A stretch of DNA of 64,000 bases from Rhodocollybia butyracea (taxonomy: Eukaryota > Basidiomycota > Agaricomycetes > Agaricales > Omphalotaceae): NCBI GenBank assembly GCA_015501585.1, contig JADNRY010000061.1, positions 1-64,000 of the forward strand. The letters are read 5' to 3'. Every line of letters begins with the position of its first letter. Position 1 is the stretch's first letter. Below are positions 10,522 through 21,860 of the stretch, piece by piece. The notes under the pieces were generated by a model that ran no database searches, had not been told where the DNA came from, and worked only from the letters and a program-made list of their open reading frames with translations. The position numbers and the translations under genes were made by a program.

Positions 10522-10706
10522 TGTAAGACAGTAAAACAACCAAACACCTAGTGCTGAGGTATTTAAAGTACTTCCAATAGAGTATAATTTGTCTGAAGGC
10601 ACTGGTACAACCGGGCAACTACCTGCCACAATAAGTGGGATAAGATACTGCTAAGCCAAGAAACAGTTGTAATCATACAGTAGTAGAGAGTTATGAATCA
10701 CTCTAA
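10522..10706. other. Non-coding spacer between two transposon insertions
   Basis: Starts with the TGTAAGAC duplication and ends with the TCTAA duplication of the next solo LTR. No gene or other repeat was recognised. Confidence 0.6.
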
Positions 10707-10960
10707 TGTCGTAGGTATCCGGCGCAGTGGGGACTCGGAGCCGTGAGGCTCCCTCAGGAGATTGGGGATATAAGTGCTCTATTGCTCTATATTACTTGGC
10801 ATTCATACCTGGCCTTATATACTACAGTACGGGTACTCTACGAGGTGTCTACCGGGTCTGTAAGTATTAGTAAGTATCTTGGTAAGTAAATCAGTAAGCA
10901 ACGTCGGAGCAATATCAGTGCCGGATTGACATGATGTCATCGGCTCGGCGAACTACAACA
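10707..10960. mobile_element. Solo LTR, 254 bp
   Basis: Begins TGTCGTAG and ends CTACAACA (inverted with one mismatch). It is flanked by an exact 5-bp duplication, TCTAA (10702-10706 and 10961-10965). No internal retroelement sequence remains. It is unlike both other LTRs in this window, so it represents a third LTR family. Confidence 0.85.
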
Positions 10961-11126
10961 TCTAAGGCTAAGTATAATCATTTACTTAAACATGTAGAAG
11001 TTGACAGGATAATGGATTGCAATGCTGCTCATTAGAGAGTTGATCTACATACACTGATTGTTTAAGAAATGGCATTGATTCCCTAGAAAAGCAGGAATAC
11101 TCGGGAGAGTCGGAACGACGGAAGTA

Positions 11127-11150
11127 GAGTAAGCGCGCAAGCGCTTACTC
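11127..11150. repeat. Perfect hairpin with GCAA loop
   Basis: GAGTAAGCGC and GCGCTTACTC form a perfect 10-bp stem around GCAA. As RNA this would be a very stable stem with a GNRA tetraloop. It is not followed by a T run. It may belong to a decayed transposon; no further support. Confidence 0.6.
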
Positions 11151-11664
11151 GGCATGGCTCAACTTGAAAACCTATTAATATTGGCTGGGTTTATCACAAA
11201 TGGAGAGCTCGTTCCGGATATATCCCAGAAAGGGATATTCCTGTCAATTACATATGCCGAGCGGTTTGATTCAAGACCGCTCACAAGAGTGAATTATAAA
11301 TATTGTGAAAGCAAGCTCAAAAGAGGGGAAGTACGAGGAACGAGAAGAATTGCCATGCCTTGGCGATGCCGGTAGGTCATATGCGCCCGCATAGCCTAAT
11401 TGGGCATGAGCCTCCCGGCAGTGATCCGAAACATTCATGGTTATGATGGAGATCATCGAAAAACAGACCAGCCGGCATAGCGGCTCGACATGAAACAACT
11501 GGCACGGCGGCTGAAGATCAGGTGGGAAAGAACTACCCGATCTGGCGGTTTTTGAAGAATCCAACACTCAATTGGCACCTACAAGACCCTCCCTTCCCTT
11601 CGGTCAGAGTCGGGGATTGGAAGGCCTGTAAATTTTCGCAGGAAAAACTTAGCCCTTCTGTTCC

Positions 11665-12137
11665 GCGACTCAATGAGATACGATAAAATCTCTGCCAAAT
11701 TTCCGTGAGAAATACGATACACATTTTGGATCACTCGTCTCACATTTTTTGTGTTCGCAACACAAAGGTGATTTTTGTGTAAGTTAGTGTGATATGTAGT
11801 AACGAGTGGACTCTCGTGCTCATTGCTGGCAACGATGATAACAGCACTTTCTAATCTTTAGAGGTAATAGGCTAAGCGTGAACCAAGACTTCCGCAACTA
11901 ACAAGAATTCAGAAAACTCATATTCTATTTTTCTGCATTTGTGGTCTGTTTGTCATGAACAACGACGACAAGACACTCTCAAGGCGACGTCGGCAGTGTT
12001 GATGAGCACCGACATCGTGATCCGCAGGTAGGGTCGTGTAGGGTCGCGTCTGAACTTTTCCAACTCGCATCAAGTTTGATACGATGCGGAATTTGTTTTT
12101 CTATCGTATCACATTTTATCGTATCTCACTGAGTCGC
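11665..12137. mobile_element. MITE-like element with 25-bp inverted ends
   Basis: The 25 bp from 11665 (GCGACTCAATGAGATACG...) recur inverted at 12113-12137 with one mismatch. Further copies of the core ATACGAT/ATCGTAT lie just inside both ends (about 11712, 12080, 12102). The 473-bp length and lack of coding potential fit a MITE. The flanking bases do not show a clear target duplication, so the exact ends are uncertain. Confidence 0.6.
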
Positions 12138-12311
12138 AGCAGCCTTAAAATATAGTCTTTTTCCTAAGTAACTTACATTGAAAAAGACAACTAATTACAA
12201 ATACAATTTCGCTAACTTTTTCACCCGTTATTCGGCGCTGGTGTAGTGATAGGTCAAGCTTAGGTTAGGCTTTGAATGACAGCTGGACCTCGGCGAAGAA
12301 ACTCTGTTTAG

Positions 12312-12782
12312 TCACGAGGTAGCCTCTTCTAGTTGCTTAAATTTCATAGTGATAACTATACACTCGAACTTGGACTTGGCGCTGCCGAGTTTGGAGCACA
12401 GAATGTCATTGGAAGTTTGTCCGGGCGTTATTTTGATGGCCTTCACCTCAGACCGCTCGGCTTCTGACTCCAAACGTGTCGATAAGAAATTTGACGACTT
12501 GTGCAACCAGCCTGATAGAGTGAAGTCTGAGTATCGGATGGTGATGGTTGCTTCGTACTTGATACCTTCACCTAAGCCAACAGAGTGAGCGTCAAGTGAG
12601 TATAGACATAGAACAGAAAGTTCGAGGTTGCCTGAATGAGCATCTAGTAAGCAGATCTTTAAGATTTTAGTAGGGAAGAATCGGCACGCACGATGGACAG
12701 AGTTACTAAGTAAGAAGACACCTCAGCGAAGCGACAGCCCTTGAAGTGGATCAAAAACGTACTTCGATGGTTTGGGAGGCAT
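12312..12782 (-). CDS. Candidate small gene of unknown function
   Basis: The minus-strand stretch ending at the stop at 12312 reads as plausible protein (EGIKYEATITIRYSDFTLSG, then a Glu-rich part, ending KFKQLEEATS). It is preceded by a likely splice acceptor at about 12570 (TTGGCTTAG). An upstream ATG at 12782 begins MPPKPSKYVFDPLQGLS, which could be a first exon, but its frame meets a stop before a clear splice donor. The middle of the model is therefore unresolved and the locus may be a relic. No known domain recognised. Confidence 0.3.
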
Positions 12783-13228
12783 TGAAGGTTGTAACAGACT
12801 GATACTAGTTTGGAGAACGAAGTCGATAGGGGCTTGTATTTATTAGAGCGCTTACGTATCTATGTATAGAGTTTGCAGATTTCGAATCCTTGAACGACAA
12901 GTCTCGAGTCTGACCATCCAGTACTTTCTGCCCCGGAATTGTAAGGAATGTAAGGGGGTAGCTGCTTAAAAAAATTTACGTCCTCTTTTGATGCCACTGC
13001 CGTATGATCGCCAATGCTGAAGCAGAAACGATAAGTAAACCGAATTCAAGCTATGAAATTGGAATAAGTAGACTCCGTGGTACATCCAGCGGCCATTTAT
13101 CCGACCTGGTCTTGCCAGCAAGCAACCATTCATAGTTTGTGTTATTCCAACATAGGACTAGATGCAAAGTCGTTTCATAACCCGTTAGCGCGCCCCGACA
13201 TAGACCACCGCCTTTTACTCTTCTGCAA

Positions 13229-14738
13229 CTACTCTTCTGCAACTATGATGACCGATTTCCCAGTGTTCTTCCCCATCTGCACATCACGAAGGGCCTCGCA
13301 TCCTTTCTCCAAACCCCGTGTGAGATCCTCACTATACTTGAACTCGCCACTCGCCAGTTTCTTCGGAATAACCTGATAAAACTCATCTTGCCATTTTGGC
13401 GCCAGGTCGGCGACGAGGAAACCGTATAGCGTTAGACGACGGGCGTAGATTTGGTCGAGATTCTGGCGATTACAGATTCTCGTCAGAAACAGTAACAACG
13501 AACATGGGCAAGCGAAAAAACCTTCATGTTCACGCCATCTTTCGAGTTATACTGGGAGATGGCGCCGCATTCGATGAATCGAGCGTGGTTGTCAGCATTT
13601 TCAATTGCGGCGTCTAGAGTTGAGCCGGCTACATTATCCCAGTATCTGCTCTAATATCAGTAGAGGCCAGTTACAAGCAAGGAACGCTAACAATTGCAAT
13701 GGACCCTCTTTCTTCAGGACATCGAGGGTGTTCACGGTCTTATAGTTGAATGTTACATCGGCTCCTACATCTTTGCAGAATTGGACCTTGGCTTCGCTGC
13801 CGGCTGATGCGATGACTTTGAGGCCATCTTCCTTAGCCAGTTGGACGACGAGACTAGGAGGATTAAGTATGTGGACAACGGTAGCAGCTGGACTGGCTAA
13901 CCTCCCGACAGGACCCGCTCCTCCGGAAACGAAAACAGTATCGCCCTGCAACGATAAATGATTCAGAGTAGTCGTTACAAAAGTTGAGCCGTACCGCTTT
14001 TGCATTAGCAAACTCTTTCCAACCGTAATACGCGGTTTGTCCTGGCTACGATTATGGATTAGAACAAGGATGAGTGGAGACAAAAGTGAACACATTTACC
14101 ATACCAGCAGCACCTACATAGACCGAGTAAGGCAACCCGGGTTCTGGCTTGAGGAGGCGCGTCCCGAATGCACCACCGGTGTCGGTGTTTGGGATGGAAT
14201 ATAGCGCCCATTCTAGATAGATAAGAAACAATATAGATTGTATCGATATTCCACTCACCCAATACCCCGTAAACATAGTCACCAGCCTTATACGCTTCAT
14301 TTTCAGAGCGAAGGACTTTACCAACGCCTAAGCTGTATAATCTGTACGTAGATGAGAACTAGTCTTGTGTATCGCCAATTTCGCAATGACGCACGGTTGG
14401 CCTACAATGAAAGGGGGCTGGAGGAGTTAGCTTGGTGTTGAAATCTTTATTGGTGAAACCGTACCATATATCCGTCTATATGAGCTTCCCGCATCTGCAC
14501 TCTCATGTACGGATCTGCCGATAAGACTAGTGTTTTCACCAGGATACCGCCATTGAGCGGTTCTTTTTCGACGTCGATTGTCTTGCTTGTATCATACACG
14601 GTTGTCTTGCCTGGTTCGGGAAAGTCTAGAACAATTGCAACAATATTTTAGTTTCAGATTGCAAAAAAGTAAATTAATGGGTAACTCGCTGGTTGGGATT
14701 TCGTTGAATAAGAGTCGTGCGTTTGGTATCGGGGCCAT
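13229..14738 (-). CDS. NADP-dependent medium-chain dehydrogenase/reductase (alkenal/leukotriene B4 reductase-like)
   Basis: A multi-exon gene encoding a member of the zinc-independent MDR group that reduces activated double bonds with NADPH, in the cytosol. Exon 1 (14690-14738) reads MAPIPNARLLFNEIPT. It is followed by FPEPGKTTVYDTSKTIDVE and LVLSADPYMR, then EWALYSIPNTDTGGAFGTRL, the nucleotide-binding VFVSGGAGPVG, then QLAKEDGLKVIASAGS and a C-terminal exon ending SVIIVAEE at the stop at 13229. All these are characteristic of the family, in the right order, with frame-keeping introns (for example inside GAGPVG and after VYGVL). The first intron (14626-14689) keeps frame only if it starts with GC rather than GT. 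Divergent from GatA at 15350. Substrate cannot be told. Confidence 0.85.
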
Positions 14739-15349
14739 GGTTGAAGAAAGGATGATACGAAGAAAAGATGATGCGCGCTTTTGAATGATTTGGGAACCGG
14801 ATGACCAACGTGGAGTCTGATGTCTTATCAGCCTAGTAGTATATCGGTAAGCAGAAGAATGGTACCGCATGGTAGACCTGGGGCAGTTCCCTCTAAGGGC
14901 TTGGACGCCGAACCTTGCAACCTCTTTCAGGTGCTTTAGACGCTAGTTGAAAGTCGCCATCCATCAAGACGCGAAAACTTGAGAATGTGAGCGAGCATTC
15001 TGAGCGGGTATCGGCGGATAGGTCTAAGGAAGTTTGCAATCTCGTCGTGCTTTTGGCGCAAAAGCGGTTGTGATCAGCAGCCTGATTCTCGAATTGAAGG
15101 TGCTCGAGCTGAAGCAGTGATCAAGATCCTCGAAGGTCTCTCTGGTTCGGATAGGCATGTGTGAGGGAAAGATTACGTGTTCGCTACTCGAGATTGTAAT
15201 GAGATGAATACGACACGAGGAACTTTGTTGGGAGTAAAAGGTCTGCCTGAATGAACATCGGAAGACTTAACTTGGTGGTAATGATTTGCAGGTAAAACTA
15301 AAAGCGCAAGCGCAAAAAATTGTGGTAAAATGGGCGCTTATAAGTGTAG
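14739..15349. promoter_or_regulatory. Divergent intergenic region between the MDR gene and gatA
   Basis: About 610 bp between two start codons facing away from each other, so it must hold both promoters. Close to the GatA start is a short AAGCGCAAGCGC repeat (about 15302-15313). No specific factor site can be assigned. Confidence 0.5.
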
Positions 15350-17023
15350 ATGCTCTTCCGCCGTTTTCATAGTTCATTTGCCTCACTTCGCCCTAAAGAC
15401 GCGTCAATCAATGCATTTGTCTCTTTCGCGGACACTCCAAACTCTTCAACGAAACCAGGTCCACTAAATGGCTGCAAAATCGCGATAAAAGACAACATAT
15501 GCACTTCAGCTTTGCCAACAACATGCGGGTCAGCAATGCTTCGCGATTTTACCTCTCCTTTTGACGCCACTGTTGTTCGTCTTGTCTCCAATGCTGGAGC
15601 TGAAATTATAGGCAAGACCAATTGCGATGAATTTGGAATGGGCTCTTTGAATATCCACTCTATACATGGACCGGTTGTTAATCCATTCCAAGTTGAATCA
15701 CAACGGGCTGCGGGAGGTTCTTCAGGTGGTTCTGCTGCAGCTGTAGCGGCAGGATTGTGTACTGCGGCTTTGGGGACTGATACAGGCGGTTCCATTCGTC
15801 TTCCAGCCTCATACTGTGGTGTTGTGGGTTTCAAGCCTTCGTATGGTCTTGTCAGCAGGTGAAGCAATTCTCCGAACCTTTTGTCTTGTTCTAACGAAAT
15901 ATCAGATACGGAGTCGTTTCATATGCCGATAGCCTTGATACTGTCGGTGTCTTGGCGCAGGATGTATCTCAAGTCGTACAGGTTTTCGAACAAATCAATA
16001 AATACGACTATAACGATCCGACGAGTATCGATGAACGAACGCGAAATAGAGCACAGATCTTTGCCAAAGAACGATATAACCTATGGAATCATGAGGATTT
16101 AAAAGGATTAAGAATCGGTGTTCCTCAGGTAAGCTTTCTATGTCTAAATTGTTTCTTTCGCCGATATCCTACTGCAGGAATACTTCCCTTCTGAACTTTC
16201 GTCCTCTTCAAATCCAATCCTCTCTTCCACCCGACATGTCCTCTCGCTTCTTCAATCTCTCGGAGCCACCATCTGTTCCGTATCACTACCTTCCACAAAA
16301 TACGCTTTGAGCGCGTACTATGTCATTGCCAGCGCTGAAGCAAGTAGTTGCCTTAGCCGGTATGATGGCGTTCAGTATGGTTCGCGGGTTCATCCACCCC
16401 TGGAGCTGACCTAACATCGACATCTAAAATATACGCCTACACGCGTTCCCAAGGTTTTGGCCGTGAGGTTAGGAAGAGGATTTTGCTCGGGACCTATGCA
16501 TTGAGCGCCGAGTGAGTGTTATTATGCTCACCGTTGTTTTATTCTATAACTCTTTATTTTCAGTGCATTCGACAACTACTTTCTCCAAGCCCAGCGTGTA
16601 CGACAGTTAGTACGGGATGATTTCGATCGAGTGTTTTCGATGCCGAACGTCCTTTACGCCGATTCTTCGTTCTCCTTAAACGAAAACGGCGAAGCTGCCG
16701 CCAGTACCGGTATCGACGTCCTCATCCATCCTTCTGCGATCCGCACCGCACCCCCCTTAGAGGACGCTCGCAACGATTCGTCAGAACGGGACACCCTTCA
16801 AGATTACGTTCAAGATGTTTTGACTGTCCCTGCATCATTGGCTGGCCTTCCGGCATTGAGCATACCAATGCGGACTACAACAGATCTCGCCGACTCTGCT
16901 TCCTCCGCTTCGAATAAGCCAGAGGAAGAAAATTGGCCTATTGGCATCTCCGTCGTCGGGCAGTGGGGGTCTGACGATCTGGTGATGAAGGTGGGCAGGC
17001 TCGTTCAGCGGTTGGGTCGATGA
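15350..17023 (+). CDS. gatA: Glutamyl-tRNA(Gln) amidotransferase subunit A, mitochondrial (apparent frameshift)
   Basis: The catalytic subunit that releases ammonia from glutamine and, with GatB and GatF/C partners, converts Glu-tRNA(Gln) to Gln-tRNA(Gln) in mitochondria. Exons: 15350-15858, 15906-16128, 16178-16511, 16564-17023. The amidase Ser-cis-Ser-Lys triad is visible: [24 protein letters not shown] and [13 protein letters not shown]. The last exon ends [20 protein letters not shown] as usual. The N-terminus [14 protein letters not shown] fits mitochondrial import. In exon 3, frame is lost between [10 protein letters not shown] (about 16360-16390) and [16 protein letters not shown] (about 16410-16460). 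No intron of normal size fits the gap, so a 1-2 bp indel or sequencing error is likely. If real, the protein would be cut at about residue 310. Confidence 0.9.
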
Positions 17024-17388
17024 AGGTCAAGTCGTCGACAGATATTGAAACTAGGCAACATCCGGCTTATATTCACATCTGGTGAACCCGGACATCCACT
17101 GGATCTTCATCAAAAGTTCCGCCCCTACACGGAATAACCAATCTTTGTTTAACTACAAAATTCGATTCGTCCGCAACTATGATAACTGATTTCCGATTTC
17201 GTTGAACAAGAGTCGTCCGCTTATCACGGTTGAAGATACTTAGAAGGCGGCTTTTAGATGCTATGAAATGATTTCACAATTCCATGAAGGAGACAGCCGG
17301 TCCTGATTGACCTCATCGATCATGATTATCAGCGTTAAAAAAAAATCAGACATTCCACTAGTTAAATACTCGAACAACATTATTCGTA

Positions 17389-20232
17389 CTAGGGCTGAGG
17401 CCACTCGCTAATGGTTTGTTGATTTCCCGTCAACTTAAAGGAGGTCACCGCCGATCCGTGGCCATTGACGTCCGTGTCAACCCATAGCTGGTATGTACCA
17501 GGGAACAACACGCTATTTCCGTTCTCGTCGACCCTCGCCACACTTCCGAGCGTCACATTCAGGAGCGCAGTCGCACTACCACCCGCTGGGATTGCCTTGA
17601 CACGGGTATATCCTACGAGTTCCTTGATTGGAAGAGGCGTTGGACCCGCCGTGGTATTCGAGAATAGCAGAGCAACGTAGTCCGAAGTGACAGAACCAGT
17701 GTTCTTGACCGTCAACTGGAAAGCTCTGTCTAGTAACGCCAGATCCGTGTGAGCAGCCCCACTTGTACCCGCCGCCGAAACTAGAGACTGGATGTTATAG
17801 CTTGACTTGGGTGGAGTAGCCCACTGCAAGGAAAAGTTGGTATAGTGCAGTCCAAAACCGAAGGGGAACACTGGTGCTCCGGTAAACCATTTGTATGTCC
17901 GTCCTGGAGAACTAGATGAAGGACGAAGGTTCATGTTTGTCATCGGTATTTCGTTGACATAGTTTGCTGCATATTGAGTGATAGGTAGACGACCAGCTGG
18001 TGCTTGTTTCCCGGTGAGAATGTCGACAAGTGCAGTCCCACCGCTTTGGCCGGGGTATCCGCCCCACACCAGGGCGTTAATCTAGGTAAAACTCGTCGGT
18101 AGATGTTCTAGTATAACAAAGGAGTCCTCACAGTGTCATTGGCTTTGAGAGCACTACCGTCAATCTGCCCTCCTCCCATTTGTATAACAACGAGTGGTTT
18201 CCCTACGGCAGCTAGTTCGGACACCAACTGTAGCTGATTTCCTGGCCAAGTGATCTCCGTCCGATCCATTCCCTCAGCTTCGATTGAATCGTCTATTCCG
18301 CCGATAAACAGGACAAGATCTGTGTCAGAAGACCGTGCTGCAGCTAGAGCAGCAGCGAAACCGCTCGTGGATGTACTATCAATTGCTGTCCCTTCAACGA
18401 ATGTGACGTTGAAGCCAGCAGTCTGAAGAGCTGCAAGAGGACTGATGAGGAATGGTGCTACACCGTTGTAGTTGGACTGCATTTGTGTGGTAGCACTCGC
18501 CCAGGGGCCAATGAGAGCGATATTGGTTATCGAGGAGCTGAGAGGTAATATCCCATCATTTTTCAGCAGTGTGATGCCTTCGAGAGCTGCGGTGAGGGCT
18601 AGCTGTTGGGCAGTGGGGGTGTTGACGTTGGAAAAGTCGAGTTGTCGGTAGGGTTGAACATCGGGAGAGTCAAAGTATCCCAATCTATCAAACGTTAGAT
18701 CGTTTCAAGGGAATAATCACTCGATCTACGTACCTAACAAGCGACCCATATCGCCTTACCAATGCCTGCACAATATCCTGCTCAGTTACCAAACTTTGGT
18801 TCAACGCCAGCTGCAAGTTATCCGTATAGGTTGATCCACAGTCAATGTCCGTACCAGCATGCAAAGCTAACGCACTGGCGTTAGCCAAAGAATTAGTAAA
18901 GTTGTGCGGACTGAATATGTTGGCTACAGCGTCGCAGCTGATTCTTTCTATCAGCGGAAACAATTAAAAGAGCAAGTAAAGACATACTCCGACGTAATCC
19001 ACTGATCTTCTCCCAATCCAAAGTAGTCGCGAGTAATGTTTTGCAACAGGTAACCACTGGCACATGAGGGAATACCGTTGACCGAGTTATATGAGCACAT
19101 GATTGACGCGACCTAAATTAAGTCAAACCGAGTCTGAGAAATTATTCCAGAAAGAGAGAAAAGAACGGACCTGGGCGTCACGCACGCAGGCTTGGAAACT
19201 CGGACTGTAGTATTCTGTGAATCAGGTCAGATGAGTCAAACTCAAAGTGGGAATTGAGGAGTAAGTGGCTGCTGGGACCGCCAACCAGATATCAAACTCC
19301 GCCTACCACCGACATTTTTGTCTGCGCGGCGGAATTGAGGGGTCCCGAACGAATATATCTTCGTGAAGAGCAAGAAACCAAGCCAATTTCAGCTTACCTG
19401 CCAGGTCCTGAGAAGTCACGATTGCATCGAAGGCCATCCTTGCCAGAGTTAGAACAGGTGAAGGAGGAGATGAAGGAGGTGGAAGAACTTACCTCGAATT
19501 TCCCTCCCAGTTCTCTAAATCATACGCAGCGTAATGTTTACAGTCTGCAATAATTTTTAAGTATTGCTGGTTAGCGCCGTTGAGCTCCGATCCAAGCCCC
19601 CCTTGGAGGCCCATCACCAGGTTGAAGGCGTAACGGGCAATGTGGAAAGGATCTTCTCCAGGAGTTTCCTGACCTCGACCCCAACGGGGGTCTTTAAAAG
19701 GGTTTATATTGGGGGTGAAAAAGGATAGGCCGGCGTCACCGAAGTTGTTGAACGCTCGTGCTTCAGTGCTGATGATCGCCGCCACCTCGCCGATGAGCTG
19801 GTCGTCGAATGCTGCACTCATAAGAATCGGCGCTGGAAAAGACGTGGCGAAGCTAAAATTACTGCCAGAAGGTGCAAAAAATACACCTGGGCTTCCTGCC
19901 ACACCATGCTAGATCCAGGAAGTATTAAAGAACAAAACAGCGATATACAAAAGGAAGAAAACTCTCACCAGTGCCTCACTCCACCAGGTATAAGCGGGGA
20001 GACCAAGTCGAGAAACACCAGGTGTTTGGTACCCGGTATTGCTGATCATATCGTCCAAAGTAAACGCCGCAACTAGAGCCTTCGCTCTGTCAACGAAGTT
20101 CGCAGAGGTGTTGCACACCAAGTTTGTTGCCAGCGGACCATTAGTGCAGTCAGGGAAGGCGGCAAACACGCTGCGTAGATGAAGTGCAAAGAAGGATACG
20201 AGCACCAAACGATTTCTGGTGAGAGGCGACAT
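17389..20232 (-). CDS. Secreted GH3 beta-xylosidase
   Basis: An exo-glycosidase that releases xylose from xylo-oligosaccharides in plant cell-wall breakdown. It starts at 20232 with a signal peptide ([19 protein letters not shown]...SVFA), then [34 protein letters not shown] and [20 protein letters not shown], all typical of fungal GH3 xylosidases. After ACVRDAQV, splicing the intron at about 18933-18990 joins WITSD to CDAVANIF, recreating the catalytic TSDCDAV with its nucleophile Asp. GH3 C-terminal domain: [37 protein letters not shown] fibronectin-III-like tail ([29 protein letters not shown]) ends SEWPQP at 17389. Several N-glycosylation sites. Looks intact with about six introns. An open plus-strand frame at 19254-19553 is only its intron shadow. 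Confidence 0.92.
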
Positions 20233-20642
20233 TTAGGTCGTTGGAAAATGGATATGGGCTCGGACCTTTTTATACCCAACATAGACAAAGAGCCATGCGG
20301 TGAATCTGCTTCTTCGAAGATCGCTGAATATAGCTTGTATTTGTAATTCTCGAGTGAGGTGGCACCCTCATGACAATATACTGCAAATCGTGAAAGGATT
20401 CCAGGGATAAATAGGAAGGACGCGCAAGAAAATCGTCACCTGAGCACGCAGGAAGAGGTTACCAAATAAACACCTATCCCTTCTGGAAGTACTACCGACC
20501 GAATTGAGTCCCTCTGGAGTTCAAGCAAGCAAATCATGACACGGTCTTTGAAATCAAACGACTCGCATTCTCCGTATAGTATACATACATATTTTGTTTC
20601 TCAGTCACTGCTATATTCACCAAGGCGTTCCAGAGGGGAAGA

Positions 20643-21536
20643 TCATTGGACATGTACTTCCTTCCGTTTCTCAGGTCCGCACAATAGCTCGACCAGTTTG
20701 AGAGCGAATGGAAAGGCAGTCCCTGTGACACCGAGCGTGAGCTTTGGGAGTGGGAATCAAGCGGGAATCGAGCGGTGCTTACCAGGCCCTCGACTATGGA
20801 TGTAGAAAACAATTGATTTAGTGAAAAGAAAAAGTAAAAATAAGCGGAGCATACCTGGTGATCAGGTTGTTCGAGATAACGACAGAATCTTCGGAGTAAG
20901 TGAAATCTATGCGAGGGAAATGAGCGAAAGGTCGCCGAATGAGATGTAGAGAGCGTACGCTCTTGAAGTTGGTTTTGAACGCTAGGATGAGAAGTTAATG
21001 GTTGCTTTGGAAGGCCGGACGTAAGAGCTGCCAAGCTCCCTGTTCGAATCGTTGTATGAATCCCTCATCGAAAGCAACCTTCGGAAATGATGAGATCTTA
21101 CCGGCACAAATCATTCCGACCAGTTTATCCTTTGCAAGATATTCCCTGACTAAAGCCTGTACGTCCGAACGTTGGGAGATTGTCTCTGCGCCTTTCGCGC
21201 CTCCGGGTATGATGAGCGCGTCAAATTTATCCTTCAATGTTGGTGAGTTGCCACCGAGCAGCACTGAGTAGAGTAACACGAACAGGACCCGAAGATTGAA
21301 TCTCAAAGTAAACGTCGGGCATTATGTTAATCCCTCTCGATCCTTTTGCTACTATGGGGCTGATAAATTCATCGTTGTGCACAAACGAAGATTGACAGGT
21401 AACGCCGGCGCGTACAAGAGTATCATAGGTAATTGTACTGATGCAAAATTTGAGACATGGCCATTGGAGCTCCGAAGATTACTTACAATTCCATTTCCTC
21501 AGTTCCATCTGCAATAAGAATAAGTGCTGAGGGCAT
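20643..21536 (-). CDS. DJ-1/PfpI family protein
   Basis: A small cytosolic protein of the DJ-1 superfamily, known for roles in oxidative-stress defence and as a glyoxalase/deglycase. Exon 1 from the ATG at 21536 reads MPSALILIADGTEEME, with the conserved acidic residue. Next exons give TYDTLVRAGV, then FDALIIPGGAKGAETI and LVGMICAG, holding the nucleophile Cys. After splicing follow ALTSGLPKQPLTSHPSVQNQ, VVISNNLITSRGPGTAF and FALKLVELLCGPEKRKE, ending at the TGA at 20643. At least five introns. All landmark motifs are present, so it should be functional. A decayed copy lies at 25640-26020. Confidence 0.85.
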
Positions 21537-21860
21537 GTTGAAGTTTTGTTCGTTGTGGCAGGGTATGACGTAAGGTAAGGATTGGAAGAAGCGCTTGGGC
21601 GTCTACTCTAAATTATAAACGCTTCCTGGCCATGGCTGGTCGCCACCGTTGACTCGATTTTGTTCATCTTTAGACTGCTTAGACTGGGTGGAATGAGCTG
21701 TTCCGAATCAATCAGCTATCAGTCTTTTGCCGGGTGTGTTTCCAATGAATCTTAAGTTCAGTTCAGCACTTCAGTACTCAGTGTTTGGCACACTCATGTC
21801 CTAACTTTTCGATCTGAACAAGAGTGACTGATAATTCGGACGCGAACTCCATATTACAAT

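Noticed and set aside
19254..19553. Plus-strand 99-codon frame inside the beta-xylosidase
   Set aside because: It spans introns and exons of the minus-strand GH3 gene, which has clear family motifs on both sides.
13225..21600. A biosynthetic gene cluster formed by the MDR reductase, DJ-1 and beta-xylosidase
   Set aside because: No backbone synthase, and the genes have unrelated housekeeping or cell-wall roles with a mitochondrial tRNA enzyme between them.
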